Below, one piece after another: positions 50,026 through 62,262 of a stretch of 64,000 nucleotides of DNA. Both the position numbers and the translations under genes were made by a program. The stretch's first letter is position 1. Each line of letters begins with the position of its first letter. The notes beneath the pieces are model-generated. The model saw only the letters and a program-made list of their open reading frames with translations, made no database searches and was not told where the DNA came from. The DNA is from Glandiceps talaboti (lineage: Eukaryota; Hemichordata; Enteropneusta; Spengelidae), in NCBI RefSeq assembly GCF_964340395.1, contig NC_135571.1:5700453-5764452 (forward strand), read 5' to 3'.

Positions 50026-50627
50026 TTCCATTCATAGCGACGAAAGTACACTCAGTGTTTGAAGATATTTATTCAATGTTTGTTACCACTATTGTATCTG
50101 AATTAAATAAACAGACAAAACAAACAAATACTGAAACGTACAGCTTGCCCTTTTCACAACAAACTATGTACTTGAATTAATTCAATGCCCATTAAAAACT
50201 ACTTGATTGCGCTACTACTTTCATTACAGCGCCCTCTATAAATTCATGAAAAGAAAATTATACGTTTAAGTTAATGTTTCGACACCTCTCAATTTGGTTT
50301 TGGCGCGGAATAGGTTCAAAGCAATGCGTCCGTGTAAAAATGTTGCACTACAATTGCTGAACGTTCATAAATCTGTCTCGATGGGTAAAATTTGTTGATC
50401 TCAACTTGACATGTATTTTTGAGTTATACTGTGTATTTACTGTCATTTTGTTTCTCTCAGTGATACAAATACAACACGTGGATGATATTATTTTGTAGAA
50501 ATTCAGCTGAAGAAAATGTCATATCGTGAAGGAAATTCACCCCATCTGTCCCATCTCTCTCGGTGTCTCTGTGTATCTTACCCCTCTCTCTGCCTGTCTC
50601 ATGGTATATCTGTCTGTTTATCTGTTT

Positions 50628-50768
<141 letters not shown>

Positions 50769-50930
50769 GTATTAGTGACGAGACGTACATTATATAGCAC
50801 ATCACTAAACATAATCTTAGAACATGTGTCTTCCTTGTCACTCTGTGGTGTATGAAACGACTACAATGACAGATGACATTCACTGGGAGAATATATTTCT
50901 AAAACTATTTTCTTTCTCTTATATTTACAG

Positions 50931-53169
50931 ACAAGACAATCTCGCATACGAACAATGGCGAGAAAACCTTCACCGTCACTCCTACAATATGGACTCCCGG
51001 AGTCTGCAAACAGGGATGTTTCTTCACCAGTTCACCAACAGCGTGAGTAAAGCTCTGCATAAGGACACGGCCCGCAGTAAACGATTCTCCGCTGAGGAAC
51101 TGTACGCTAAAGCTAACCCAGCCATTTTTACTGCAACGAACACCAGTTACGAGAACGGCAAAGGAACCTCAGTACAGTTACAATTACCGACGATCTCAAA
51201 GTTAGGTGCCACATCTAATGTTCGCGAGTTAATCACACAAAGTAATAGGCCACTGAAAGTACAAGTAGAACGAACGGTAAAAATCTCTAAACCAGCGGCA
51301 GCAACGAGTCCCCGGGATAGCGACGATAATTTCCGTCTGCCTAAAATCATGGAAATTACGGACAGAGAAGGTAACAATTGGAAAATCCAACAACAAGGGG
51401 ACAAGAATGAAAAGGCTCAGAAAAACAAATTGACCGACGCCACGAACCGTGTTCCCGCACGTATCCCTCCGATTGAACCCGTTTTAGTGCACGCTGTTGC
51501 GGCGAACAGATCCGTTACCACCGATCCCATCGAAGCTGTGAGACAATCAAACAATGTGAACACTTCACACCCTAAATTACCACATATAAACAAAAACAAA
51601 CAGCTCACCTGGTCGGAAAGAAAACAAAATCACCATCCTGCTGACGACAGGTCAAATTCCGAAGACGATTTTGACGACACTAACAGCTGGAATGATGTGC
51701 GCATGTCTACAAACCCAGATCGGTTTAATCCTGTGACGTCATACACAAAATCGTTCCAAAACAAAATGAGTTACTCTAACTATTTGAAACAAATGTCACT
51801 ACCGAATGTGCAAGGTGAGGACAAAACTCACAAAAAGCGAGCTGAGGATGCCGGGAAATTACATATTCAAGGTACAGGTCAACTTCACCAAGACGAGCCA
51901 GTGAAATCACTCGATGTATACTGTTTACAAAACCATGAACAGCTGTCAGAGAAAATAGTTGACGAGCTTACACCTCGTCATGCAAGGACTCACAAAGTTG
52001 AGGTCGGAAAACATATTCCCAAAAATTTCACAGACAAACAGAAAAAAGAACTGCGATCCCTGTATCCGATGTATGATTCGAAGTTGCAAAGTCGTCATCG
52101 ATCATTAGAAAGTTATAACGGTATCGGTAGTTACCTTGGCAACCAAACTCCGCGGAAAATGCCAAGCTTAGAAAGTCTGTCCACAATATCGAGTAGTAGT
52201 ACTGCTAATAGTTCTGTACAGTGTAAAATGTTCAGGATTCCCTCCTCTCTCGGACAAGAAACTCTGATCACAAAGAGGTCAAAACGGAGGAATAAAAAAT
52301 CACCTCGGGACGAAATAACCGATTCTTTTCCACCTCATCTAAAAACTGTCAATTTTTCTGACGTCTACGAGTATACTGGTGAAGACGATGAACTTGATTT
52401 ACAAGCATCTATTGAGCATGCGCAATACAGAGAAAATAAAGGAATGATTTTCACCAGACAACCTCCTCCCACGCCGGTGGAGAAGCATGACGCCACCAGC
52501 GTCAAAAGTGAAACAAACGAGAGGGAACAAAAAACAGACAGTCCTAAAAATATGAAATCGCCAATATTGATTGAAGCAGTTAATATTGTTACGGATGAAA
52601 AAGTGGAGGAAGTAAATAAACCAGAGAGTGTTAACCTCGACGATGACAAAAAGTCTGATTCTGAGGAGAGAAAAAACGACAAGAAACAAGACAGTACCAC
52701 CGAAGTTGATTTCCAAACTGAAACCGAAAATGAAAAACGTACAGAGCATTACAGCCTCAAGGAAGACAAATTAAGCGTACTTGTTGAGGTATCTTCCGAA
52801 AGATACGAAGACAGTAACGTCGGTTACCCACCAGCTCTGAGCAGTCGCAAGCAAACCGACATATGTACAGTCAGTGAAAATTCTAGTACAACTGCAGCGC
52901 CCTCAGAGGAACAAACTGAGAAATCACGCTACGTGAGTTTGCAGCCGGCAATCAAGACAATTGAGATCCCCATAGCTAGTTATTCCAAGTATTCGACTAC
53001 ACTGGATGAATCATCAGATGCAATGACACCAACTGCTGAAAACAACTGGACAAATAAAAATGAGGACAAGAGGAAAGGTGTGATGTCACAGCAAAGTTCA
53101 GTAAATGCTAACGTCAGTACTAAAGATGTAGTCTTCGTTTCGCCAGCCGCATACGTCACAAAAGCGTAA
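50931..53169 (+). CDS. Gene B, last coding exon; disordered protein of unknown function
   Basis: The acceptor CTCTTATATTTACAG ends at 50930; the open frame upstream of it (from an ATG at 50824) is intron. With exons 1 and 2 the protein is 779 residues; this exon supplies all but the first 33. It starts RQDNLAYEQWRENLHRHSYN, probably the best-ordered part (residues about 34-90, aromatic and basic). The middle is hydrophilic, with repeated LPxI-type motifs (QLPTI, RLPKI, KLPHI). Around the centre there are YPMYDSKL and a serine-rich stretch (SLSTISSSSTANSS). The last third is E/K/D/S-rich and predicted disordered. I see no known domain, signal peptide or membrane span. The stop is TAA at 53167-53169. 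It is likely a cytoplasmic or nuclear scaffold or cytoskeleton-associated protein, but that is only inference from composition. Confidence 0.9.
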
Positions 53170-53490
53170 TCGTTGTCACGTCAATTAACCTAAATGTAAA
53201 TTAGTCTCGGTTACCCAAAATTCAGTTGGAGAGCTCACTTTCGCCGCTCAAAAAGTATATACTACATTTTCCATTTCCACTATAGTGCCACGAAATGAAA
53301 ATCCGTGAAAATAGCATCATAGTTACCAAGGATTTTCCTAAATCTGTGCAAATTAGGTTCTGGCAATGAAATGAAAACTCTTGAAAATATAGTATGCTAA
53401 GAACTATGGAAATGATTTCTTCTATGATTATTCTATGACATAGCCCAGCGGCAGAAGTCAGAACTCAAAGTGCAGTCTGGGTAACCGTGA

Positions 53491-53504
53491 CTGAGCATGC
53501 TCAG
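53491..53504. repeat. Palindrome CTGAGCATGCTCAG, copy 1
   Basis: A 14-bp perfect palindrome followed by ATCCAAAGGACTGTTGGA. The same palindrome with a similar right flank (ACGCAAAGGTCTATGGGA) recurs at 54099-54112, so it is part of a short dispersed repeat about 90 bp long. Confidence 0.65.
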
Positions 53505-54098
53505 ATCCAAAGGACTGTTGGACTATTCTTTTAATTTAATAGTTATGGTACTACTAAAGTACCTTGGGTGATCGGGAGATCCCTCCTGTAATGGTCTTGG
53601 CAACCAAAGCTGTATCATGTGTGATTACATATATTGTGAGATTTCACACTATAGCTAGTGATTGATAAACGTAAACCGAATACAAAATTGGAGCAAGTAT
53701 GCAAATATTTCCAGGCCTAATTTATGATTGAAAGATAAATCTAGACTTCCAAATCATTGTTGAACTTTCTTTGAAAATATCTCAGTAGTTTCATTGCTGA
53801 AAATGGACTGAGAGAGGGCATAACTACTAACATAGTGTTCCAATCAGTTCAAAAGAGTTAATACAAATAGAGAACTATATATTCGAACCTGTTAGGGTTT
53901 AGCTATAAATATTTACATAAATTAATTTACTTGAAGAGATAGAAGAAACCACCTTGAATTGTTAACCAGTCATTTGGTATACTTGAACTGTTACATTGTG
54001 AACAATGAAGTCAAGTCCCTGAGTAATGAAAACCAATTTTATACGAAATTCAAAGATTAAAGTCTCCGTGCTGATTGATAGGGAACTTGCAATCCAGA

Positions 54099-54112
54099 CT
54101 GAGCATGCTCAG
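54099..54112. repeat. Palindrome CTGAGCATGCTCAG, copy 2
   Basis: Second copy of the palindrome-centred repeat, in the same orientation as copy 1 at 53491. Confidence 0.65.
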
Positions 54113-54546
54113 ACGCAAAGGTCTATGGGATTATCTGAGGTTATCGTATTACCTAATCTGGAGCTACCGATAAAATAACCCCCCCCCCCACACACACACA
54201 CACACACAATGGTCAGCTTGACTATGAATTGATTATTGTTACCAACAATATAAAAATATTGTTCATAATACTAATTGATTAGCATTTATTATCACATTTC
54301 CCGTAATGCAACATTCAACACGGCGGGTTTGCAAGTTCCCTATTATCCAAAATTTACTTAACTGATTGCAATATACTAGCAACATAAACTTCATCACGTG
54401 GTCTATTTATAACCGTGCACATTTTGATATTTATGACACATTCCAGAGGGAAATAATCAGGCATAAAGTACACCGCGGTTTTCGGACTCGGTGCGCTAAT
54501 CACAGAACCGCATCTAGTGTGCGATCCAGAGGTAATTAGTATTAAA

Positions 54547-54706
54547 TTATGCAAATTATATGCATGGAAATTGCTACCATTTGCAAATTCGATTGCTAGG
54601 ATTCGTTATCAATGTTGGATAACAATTTATGCAAATTATATTCATGAAAATTATTACCATTTGCAAATTCGATTGTAAGGATTCCTTATAAATGTTGAAT
54701 ATTCAT
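54547..54706. repeat. 80-bp tandem duplication with octamer motifs
   Basis: 54547-54626 and 54627-54706 are about 88% alike. Each contains ATGCAAAT (the POU/octamer word) near its start, then TTTGCAAATTCGATTG. Both could bind POU factors, but no gene start is nearby. Confidence 0.85.
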
Positions 54707-55030
54707 TGACTTCGGATCATGCAGTGCATAAATTAATATTTCACCACCTGTTTTATGTAAATATTTGTAAATAGGAAAAAGACCAAAGTCTTTTATAAAT
54801 GATATGAACATTATATGTATATGAAGTTATTGAGATTTTGGACAGCACGAGTGTAAACATTGATGTCTTGCGGTATGCAACTTTTGAAGTCTGTGCGTTT
54901 TTGCGTTAACTATAGATTTCATTCAAATGTAATACTAGTTTCTAATCGTATCAGGATATTTAAATTTGTGACTGTTATATTCCCTGTCCACCAAATACTC
55001 CATTTGTATACCACCTAAGACCACAAAATA

Positions 55031-55384
55031 TTAAAGTGGCCATATGGATGAGAATTTGGTATTTATTTTGGATTTTTATTTGATAAAACAGCTTCACTAT
55101 GTTTTTCTACTTGAAAAAACAATGTGAAATAACATATACCAAGTTCATGTTCACATCTCAATAAACTGCAAAACATTAAACAATGCATAAAATGTTTGTT
55201 ATTGTACGTACAATAACAAACTTTTTACACTTTTTCCACCTTTTTGCAATGTATTGAGTTATGAACATGGACTTGGTATATGCTCTTTCACGTTATTTTT
55301 TCAAGTATAAAAACACAGTTAAGTTGTTTTATCGAATAAAAATCCAAAATAAATACAAAATTCTCGTCCATATGGCCACTTTAA
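55031..55384. mobile_element. Palindromic MITE, family P, copy 2 (best preserved)
   Basis: Exactly 354 bp. It begins TTAAAGTGGCCATATGGA and ends with the inverse. The whole left half is the reverse complement of the right half at roughly 85-90% identity, with the axis at 55207/55208 in TTGTTATTGTACGTACAA. TTAA at both edges may be the target duplication, as in piggyBac-type elements, but the termini (AGTGGCC) do not look like typical piggyBac ends. No open frame. Copies at 7069 and 57547 share ends, centre and internal phrases such as AATCCAAAATAAATAC. Confidence 0.88.
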
Positions 55385-55875
55385 GACATTTTCACCAATT
55401 GGACATCTAAGACAGAGTTACACAAATTAACAAACCTAGCCTAGTAAAAGGCCTGCTATATGTCTGGCATCATGGGAAATACACAATGTTAGGAGCTTCT
55501 CTTTAGTCTCACAACTGTCCGTATTTTGTTGCTAGTGTTTCGAAAGGAGAGGATTTCCTAACTTTGTTTATTTCCCAGAATGCCTCAGTGAACAGCGGGC
55601 TTCTTCTAAACCAATATACCAATTTTGTAACAAAGAGAGGTTGCACGATGCAGAATTGGTGAAAATGATCTTTCTGGGTCCCCTTATGTAAATAAATGCA
55701 GATAAGTTAACATTAGTCTCACCTTTGTTCCCATTTGTCAATACTTAGTATAGAGTGAATGGTTGACGCTGTCATGAAACCATACAAATAATATATATCT
55801 AAAAACTAAGGGATGTAACTGAACAGTTATACAAGATGAACAATGACAAGTTTCAAAATTATCCTTTACTTTATG

Positions 55876-55912
55876 ACAGACAGACATACAGTGACAAACA
55901 GGCAGACAGACG

Positions 55913-55993
<81 letters not shown>

Positions 55994-55994
55994 A
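55876..55994. repeat. Microsatellite, (CAGA)n then (CTA)n
   Basis: CAGA/CGGA units run directly into ten CTA trinucleotides. The plus-strand RQTD/LLLL frame is an artefact. Confidence 0.95.
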
Positions 55995-56569
55995 ACCACC
56001 TAGCCCAAATTCACCAGAAATATCAGGGTTACAACATTTCTCCTGTATGATATTTGAATTGAGATTGTCGTAACTTTATTTGGGTTTTTTATATCAATTA
56101 ACACTTCGTATCCTGGATCCATTGAATGTATCTATCGTTGTTCATTTTAATTTTCACCTCTACATTTTATGTAGCATATGTTTATACATATCACGTTTAA
56201 AACTTATAAAAGTATAAAACAAAACACCTCAAACAAAATATTTGTAAATATCGTTTTGTGTAATTTTTGTTGGCCAGTTTTCATAGATTTTTATCACGTG
56301 TGATCATTTATGTATTCACGATATTGTATATACATATGTTCCCGGTCCACATATACATTTGAATGGCTGACATCCCATAATATTCTATATATAAAAGATA
56401 TGAATGAATAAATTTATAAAATAACAAAATGTAGTTTTCTGTGTCATTTTCGTCTTGAATTGAATGGGGTTTTAGCAAACAATTAGCCGTCATGACAGGG
56501 GTGGTTAAACTCTTTCATAGCATTCACCAGCTTGGCTAAATTGTCGCCATATTCACTTTGACCTTGCAG

Positions 56570-56664
56570 CTACGACCTTGGGTCAATCGCAAGTTCAATC
56601 CAAGTCTTGTAAGTTGTACAGTGAGCCCTCATCGGTTTCGTAGACAACCCACTCGTCGTGCTAG
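56570..56664 (+). other. Possible isolated exon, 95 nt
   Basis: It is flanked by a good acceptor (TTCACTTTGACCTTGCAG) and a good donor (TAG|GTGAGT). One frame is fully open for 31 codons (LRPWVNRKFNPSLVS...), but that length is not significant by itself. There is also an internal GTAAGT. It lies 3.4 kb beyond the gene B stop and could be a non-coding RNA exon or chance. Confidence 0.25.
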
Positions 56665-57546
56665 GTGAGTTGTTATTGCAATGTAACCGTCGAGGGCGCA
56701 CCGCATGTGGGTGTTGGCTTGAAGACAGATTTTCTTAGAGATCAATCCAGATTCTTGCATTATTGCTATGTTTACAGTGGCATCATTAACAGGGGATCAT
56801 TTTTTAAAGATATTGGACCAACTTTTTCTTAAGCTCTGCAAGACAACTGTTTAACAAACCTAACTGTTTATCCCAACAACACTTAATTATTTCATCAATC
56901 AATAGGTATCGACGGGTATCAGAGGTAACAATATTAGATAAGGAATCAAGAGATCAATACAGAAAAGTGCTTGATGAGGCTATACATATCAAATTAATAG
57001 GAAAGAACACTGAACAGAAATGGTGGATCTATTCTACCAGATCCGTGTCTACTATTGCTACGGGAAGAGACTCGGTGGAACCGGTCATAACTTTTACACC
57101 ACCTTAGTCTTTTTTAGGTCATTGCCTCATTATCAGATGAAGATGGCTGTCAGTCGTAGAAATGTTGGAAGACTATGATATTTTGTTGCACTGTTGATTG
57201 ACGGAATTAAGATTTGTAGAGAATTCTACACAGTGAATGAAACTATTGGAACACATAACCGTTGATCCTAATTCAATCGAGACCATTAACCTGAAGGTAC
57301 TTGTATATAAGCTTGGACAAAGTCAATGTAAACATAGTCAATTTAGCTAAGTCAGTGAGGAATGTAAGAAAGTCTATATGTATTAGGGTTGTAAATACAA
57401 GGAGATGGGCCATACAAGAACGATGGCAGTATACATATATTTGATAGTAGAGGTTGGGAAGGGAAACGGCGAGAGATTGTAAAGTAAATTTAACCAGACA
57501 CTCTAATATGTTCTAGATGTTTTTATTCAAAGAATTCTCCCTCTGT

Positions 57547-57901
57547 TTAAAGTGACCATATGGGTGAAAATTGGGGATTTCAATTGCATTCTTAATGTAT
57601 AAAACAATTTTATCATGACTTCCTACTTGAAATCTAGGTGAAACAAACATAGACCAAGTCTGTGTTTGTAATCCAAATTTGAAAGATATATGACTAAAAG
57701 TTTTTGTTATTGTACGCATAATGACAAATATTTTACTCATCTATTAATCTTTTGCAATTTACTGAGTTACAAACAAAGACTTGGCATATCTTGTTTCACA
57801 TTGATTTTTCAAGTAGGAAGCCATGATACGATGTTTTATATTGTTTTATAATTGAAAAATCCAAAATAAATACCAAATCCTCGTACATATGGTCGCTTCA
57901 G
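57547..57901. mobile_element. Palindromic MITE, family P, copy 3
   Basis: It begins TTAAAGTGACCATATGG. The centre TTGTTATTGTACGCATAA lies at about 57715, and it ends CATATGGTCGCTTCAG, where the right TTAA has mutated. About 355 bp, arms inverted over their length, more diverged than copy 2. It lies only 2.2 kb from copy 2. Confidence 0.82.
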
Positions 57902-59160
57902 CAAAACACGGGTAAACAGAACATGAAAAAGAACGTTATCTATCTAAGGATCAGACATAAAAGAGGCGCATAAGGTGAGTTTGTGTTTTTGTTGTATTTT
58001 GTGTTACTTTTTGGTGTGTCAACTATATTGAACCAGAACTAAGCATATATAATGCTATCTAAGAAGACAAGTTTATTTTTCCACAAACAACAAAATTATC
58101 TAATTGGCAAATCATGGAAATTATGATGGAAATTATGAAAAGTTTTATTCAGTACATGAATATATAAATGTGGCTTGGATCGTCAAGTAGTTTTGCCCCT
58201 CAGTGCCCCTTACCCTTTGAATAAAAAACAAAAGAACTTAAAACAATAACCGCTTTCCAGACAATATTAAATTAAACCATTAGTAAAGATATAAGATCTA
58301 TTTGTATTTCTAGGTGTATATGATGAATGTCTGAATATCAAGGAATACCAAAAGACATCAAATATGCAAAAGCTGCGATCAGTATTCAAAAATATCAAAA
58401 TTATTTGCATGTGGTTTAAGACAGGGAGTCTAAATACTCAACGAAGACCAAAGGTATTCATAGAAGATAGAAAACATGCTCATTAGCATGTTATAAAACT
58501 ATATAAAGGAATGCCTAAGTACTAACATAGAACTTAAAGTTTTGAAACACTACACACAATATATAATTAATAAATGCAAAACTGAAGCTTTCGTCCACAT
58601 CTGTGGACTTGTTCACCAGTCTGATGTTCTGGGTTGGTCACATGACTCAGTGCTGGAATCATGTGACAAAAGCATGGAATCCCAGATGAGTGAAAATTGA
58701 AAACAACCCCTGTCCCTGTACTAGCCTAGAAATATGCAAGTCATACTAAACGCGTTAGGAAGAATGAGATTATAATTTTGTTTCAAAAATACATCAGTAT
58801 ATTTATTGACAGACAAAAAACTGCAGTACTCATCTTTGTAATAACCAAATTATTTTCCTAACAAAACCTACTCAGCTGAAATATAAACAAATGCTCACTC
58901 AAACTTCAAAGTACTGTATGTATGCTTAGGATCTTATGTGTTGTGTGAGAGATGATACTTGTAAACATATTGCTCACTGAAAGTATGTGTGCTGTATGTG
59001 TGAAAGCATATATACAAACATGTTATGGGTAGACACAGATTGGTGATAGATAATTTACATCATACATTTGCCATACTCAGTATACCCATTTCTTTTAGTA
59101 GTAACAGCTAGCCAGCTTGAGATAAACAATTATTGAGAGAATAATTGTCAGATATGTATA
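57902..59160. other. Intergenic DNA between MITE copy 3 and the zinc-finger gene
   Basis: No gene recognised. TTTATT at 58802-58807 (AATAAA on the minus strand) could be a distal poly(A) signal for the zinc-finger gene. Confidence 0.35.
58578..58625 (-). other. Hammerhead-like hairpin, possible Penelope-type element trace
   Basis: On the minus strand: CTGGTGA, then ACAA, then a perfect 7-bp hairpin GTCCACA-GA-TGTGGAC, then GAAAGCTTC. This resembles the hammerhead core (CUGANGA, helix II, GAAA), but the sixth core base is G instead of A and four extra bases precede helix II. Similar hammerhead sequences occur in terminal repeats of Penelope-like elements. No reverse transcriptase is visible here. 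Confidence 0.3.
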
Positions 59161-59270
59161 TGTACGATCTCTCCCTACATGTACGATCTCTCCCTACATG
59201 TAGTGTAGTGTAGTGTAGTGTAGTGTAGTGTAGTGTACATGTAGTGTAGTGTAGTGTAGTGTAGTGTACA
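59161..59270. repeat. (TGTAG)n microsatellite preceded by a 20-bp duplication
   Basis: TACGATCTCTCCCTACATG occurs twice in tandem, then TGTAG units fill 59199-59269, interrupted once by TACATG. Confidence 0.93.
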
Positions 59271-59646
59271 GAATTTTAAAACAATAACCCACACACAAAA
59301 TAGTTACGGATTTCCAGATGCAAAACAGAATAAAGTATATCACTCAAACGTTGCTTTCGTTCATGGCATAGTGCAAAGCTCTTCAAAGTCAGACCAAATT
59401 CTTTGAAATGTTGGTCGTTTGTCAATACAACATTTGTTGGAAATCTGTGATGATAAAGTCTCTTTTAAGGTAACAATTTGTGACTATATTTAATCATAGA
59501 CAATGTGGCGGAAAATGGCTTGCTACTGCGGCAAACATCAAAGGAAAGTCTTATCCGGTCTTGATATGTCTTTGAGGTCCCATTCCAATAATGATCCTAT
59601 CCACATTGTACAAGAATGACGTCATTTATGACTAGAATATGTTTGT

Positions 59647-61665
59647 TTAATGCTTCTCCCTCTTATGTCTTAGTAAATCCTTGTTTCTTTTGTAACTGTT
59701 GTTACAAATATCACAAATGAAAGCTCTTGCATCATTATGGACAACCAGATGTTCTTTTAAGTTCTGTTTAGTTGTAAATGTAGCATCACATATTTTACAC
59801 GTGACTGTGGTAGACGTTTCAGAATGTTGACGTTTGTGACGAAGCATATTGCTACTTTTAGAGAATATTTTCCCACAGATGTCACATTTTCGTCCATTGG
59901 TCTTCGATCGTGCTCTAGGAGTCACTGCCTGCACCTCCTGGCCTTGGCTAGCCGCAAGATTTTCATCTGTAGGAATTTGTTCAGCTTGTTCCATCTTGCC
60001 TGTGGATTTCGATGTACTATGAGAGTTCTCATCAGTTGTGTCAACAGATTCATTCAAAGCATCTGCACTGCCTGTTTGTTTCTCAACATCATTTTGTATG
60101 ACTTGATTGCTGACTGATACCTGTCCATTCTTCATTGTCCCAACATCGAGGCTCAGTTCATTTGTGGTGTTTTTGTCAATTCCATCCATATTTGCAACCT
60201 CTATTTCTGTATCCCTTGCTTTTGTCTCATTTTCGTTGTGCATGTCATGATGTTCTTCGGCATCATCTGAATAATTGTGCTTACGTGAAGAGGTTTCCAT
60301 GGATATTCTCACTGTTTCAACATTCACCGTGGCTGCATTATTTTCAATAGTCATCCCAGGATCAGCATCTGGAAAAATCAGATTAATACCACTCTCCACT
60401 TCTCTGTATCCCATTCTTTGTGTGGGAGGGACTGTATCAACACAGCTTTCTGTGGGTTTGTCATCGTTTGTATCTTGCATACAGTCTTCACTGGCCTCTC
60501 CAAGGTCTTTTCCAGTCTTGACAGTTTCCCCCATTGGAACATTAATTTCTACACTTCCACTACTTACACATTCGTCATTACGTAACAGAGTCTCATAACT
60601 TTCACTAACACTAATAGTTTTATCCCTGGTTTTGGCATACTGTATTGACTTTTCATCATGTACAAGGGTTTCAGGGCTCTCAGTTAATGTAGTAGAGCCA
60701 ATGGGTACTTCATCACTTGCAGTGTTAAAGTTACAGGAAGAGGTTGCGTTGTTTGTAGATATTAACGTCGTCTTTACTTTAGAATCTTCGGTTTGCTTCT
60801 CTTGATCTTCCCTTGGTATATTAACATCTTGAACTGGTGAGTTTATTGGTTGAGATGTTGACAGATGGAGGAGTAACTGTGCTTCACTAAGAGTGCTTTT
60901 CTGTACTGCAGCTTTCTCAGGAGGGATAGGACAATCTGGCTGCTCTTTTAACTCACTTACATTCTTTGCTATTTTTCTTCTTTTAGCTCTTTTTCTGTTT
61001 CTGGCAGTGTCACATGGTGTTTGGTTTCCTTTGTCACTAATCTGTTTTGGATCTCTCACTCCAGATAAGACTTCTAACAAGTCAGGTCTTGAAGGTTTTC
61101 CTGCACACCTGACAACAGATCTTTCAAGTGCTCTGTCAAGTGAAGAAGATTCCATCTTCTGCTTCTTGAAAGGTTTTACAACATCAATAGTATGAGTTTC
61201 CTTTGTCTCACAACCTTTGTTCTTTATGGTATTCTTTCGTTTTCTGACTCCAGATGACAACTCATTCACTAGCATGAAATGTTTGGCAAGTTTTCCTGAA
61301 GGTGCGCTACCTTGTAGCTTGTGTCCTTTCTTTTGCTTCTTGATAGGGACAATATCATCATCGCGTACATAAGTACTACTACATTCTTGCCCGTCTCTTG
61401 GTATAACCTGTGTTTGTTCCTTACTTTCTGTTACCACATTTTTCACAACAGTCTCTGCATGGTCTGTATCACAGCTTTTAACTTCATTCAACAATTCACA
61501 TTCTGCTTCTGTCTTGTCACTATGTCCTATGGTATTGCTATCTTGACAAACACTGTCCCAATTCCCATGAATACTCTTCCTTTTTCGGGATGGTTCGCTA
61601 TCCTCAACCACTGTCAAACTTTCCTCATTCTGTGATGGCTTGGTTGAATTGTCTGTGTCCACAAC
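59647..61665 (-). CDS. C2H2 zinc-finger protein, last coding exon
   Basis: The exon starts at 61665 after the acceptor CACCTCTTTTGCTAG (GTT GTG GAC..., phase 0), and a TAG just upstream confirms that it is internal to the gene. It ends with TAA at 59647-59649. The first ~590 residues are acidic/polar and disordered, with basic clusters that look like nuclear signals (KKQKKGHK, RKRAKRRK). The last 81 residues hold three classical C2H2 fingers: C-DI-C-x12-H-KRQ-H, C-KI-C-x12-H-LVV-H and C-DI-C-x12-H-KREK-H. The linkers are not the TGEKP type, so it is unlike vertebrate KRAB-type arrays. With the upstream single-finger exons the protein has at least five fingers. It is probably a nuclear DNA-binding regulator; target and orthologue unknown. 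Confidence 0.93.
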   Translation of the reverse strand, partial: VVDTDNSTKPSQNEESLTVVEDSEPSRKRKSIHGNWDSVCQDSNTIGHSDKTEAECELLNEVKSCDTDHAETVVKNVVTESKEQTQVIPRDGQECSSTYVRDDDIVPIKKQKKGHKLQGSAPSGKLAKHFMLVNELSSGVRKRKNTIKNKGCETKETHTIDVVKPFKKQKMESSSLDRALERSVVRCAGKPSRPDLLEVLSGVRDPKQISDKGNQTPCDTARNRKRAKRRKIAKNVSELKEQPDCPIPPEKAAVQKSTLSEAQLLLHLSTSQPINSPVQDVNIPREDQEKQTEDSKVKTTLISTNNATSSCNFNTASDEVPIGSTTLTESPETLVHDEKSIQYAKTRDKTISVSESYETLLRNDECVSSGSVEINVPMGETVKTGKDLGEASEDCMQDTNDDKPTESCVDTVPPTQRMGYREVESGINLIFPDADPGMTIENNAATVNVETVRISMETSSRKHNYSDDAEEHHDMHNENETKARDTEIEVANMDGIDKNTTNELSLDVGTMKNGQVSVSNQVIQNDVEKQTGSADALNESVDTTDENSHSTSKSTGKMEQAEQIPTDENLAASQGQEVQAVTPRARSKTNGRKCDICGKIFSKSSNMLRHKRQHSETSTTVTCKICDATFTTKQNLKEHLVVHNDARAFICDICNNSYKRNKDLLRHKREKH

Positions 61666-62262
61666 CTAGCAAAAGAGGTGTTTCTGAATCATTGATTCAA
61701 ACTCGAAAAATTGAAATTCAATGGCCTGTCAATCATTCTTAGCTCTGTTTTGCAAATATTAGATTATGTACAAGATAATACAAGTTGAAATCTAATAGTT
61801 TGTGCCTGTATCAAACATAGGACACTGAGCACTGTACAAGGTATGGGGTCCATATTTTGGTATTTTCAAAGTGATATACTTTTATCAAAAGGTGCAATCT
61901 TAGGTGGTCATTTTTCAACTCAGTACAAAGAAGCTAGTTTTCCAGTATTAAGTATATCTACAATCACAATATCATCAGTAACTTGTGACACAGAACAAAG
62001 GTATAATAAGCCATATTGAAGGTGAAAGAATTAGGTAAGAAGGAATAACATACATGTTATGTAAAACAAAAGACATGAAAGAGACAAAGAGGCATTTTTT
62101 TCATTTGTCAAATTATCATATTTTGCTACAACTAAACAGTTGTACATTAAAGGTAAGGTTCTGTCAGATTTATTCCTGTCTTCAGTAAACTTAGATTGTA
62201 TTGATTACTACTATCAACTTGCATCTGATTTGGAATAACAAAATATCACTTCAGTTACTCAC

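Noticed and set aside
50824-50930. N-terminal extension of the gene B long frame starting at an ATG
   Set aside because: It precedes a strong splice acceptor, is compositionally intron-like, and the 48076/49072 exons give a better supported start.
59199-59269. Telomere-like repeat
   Set aside because: The unit is TGTAG, not the TTAGGG type, and it is short and internal.
59824-61635. Plus-strand frames of 70-107 residues opposite the zinc-finger exon
   Set aside because: Antisense shadows of the real coding exon.
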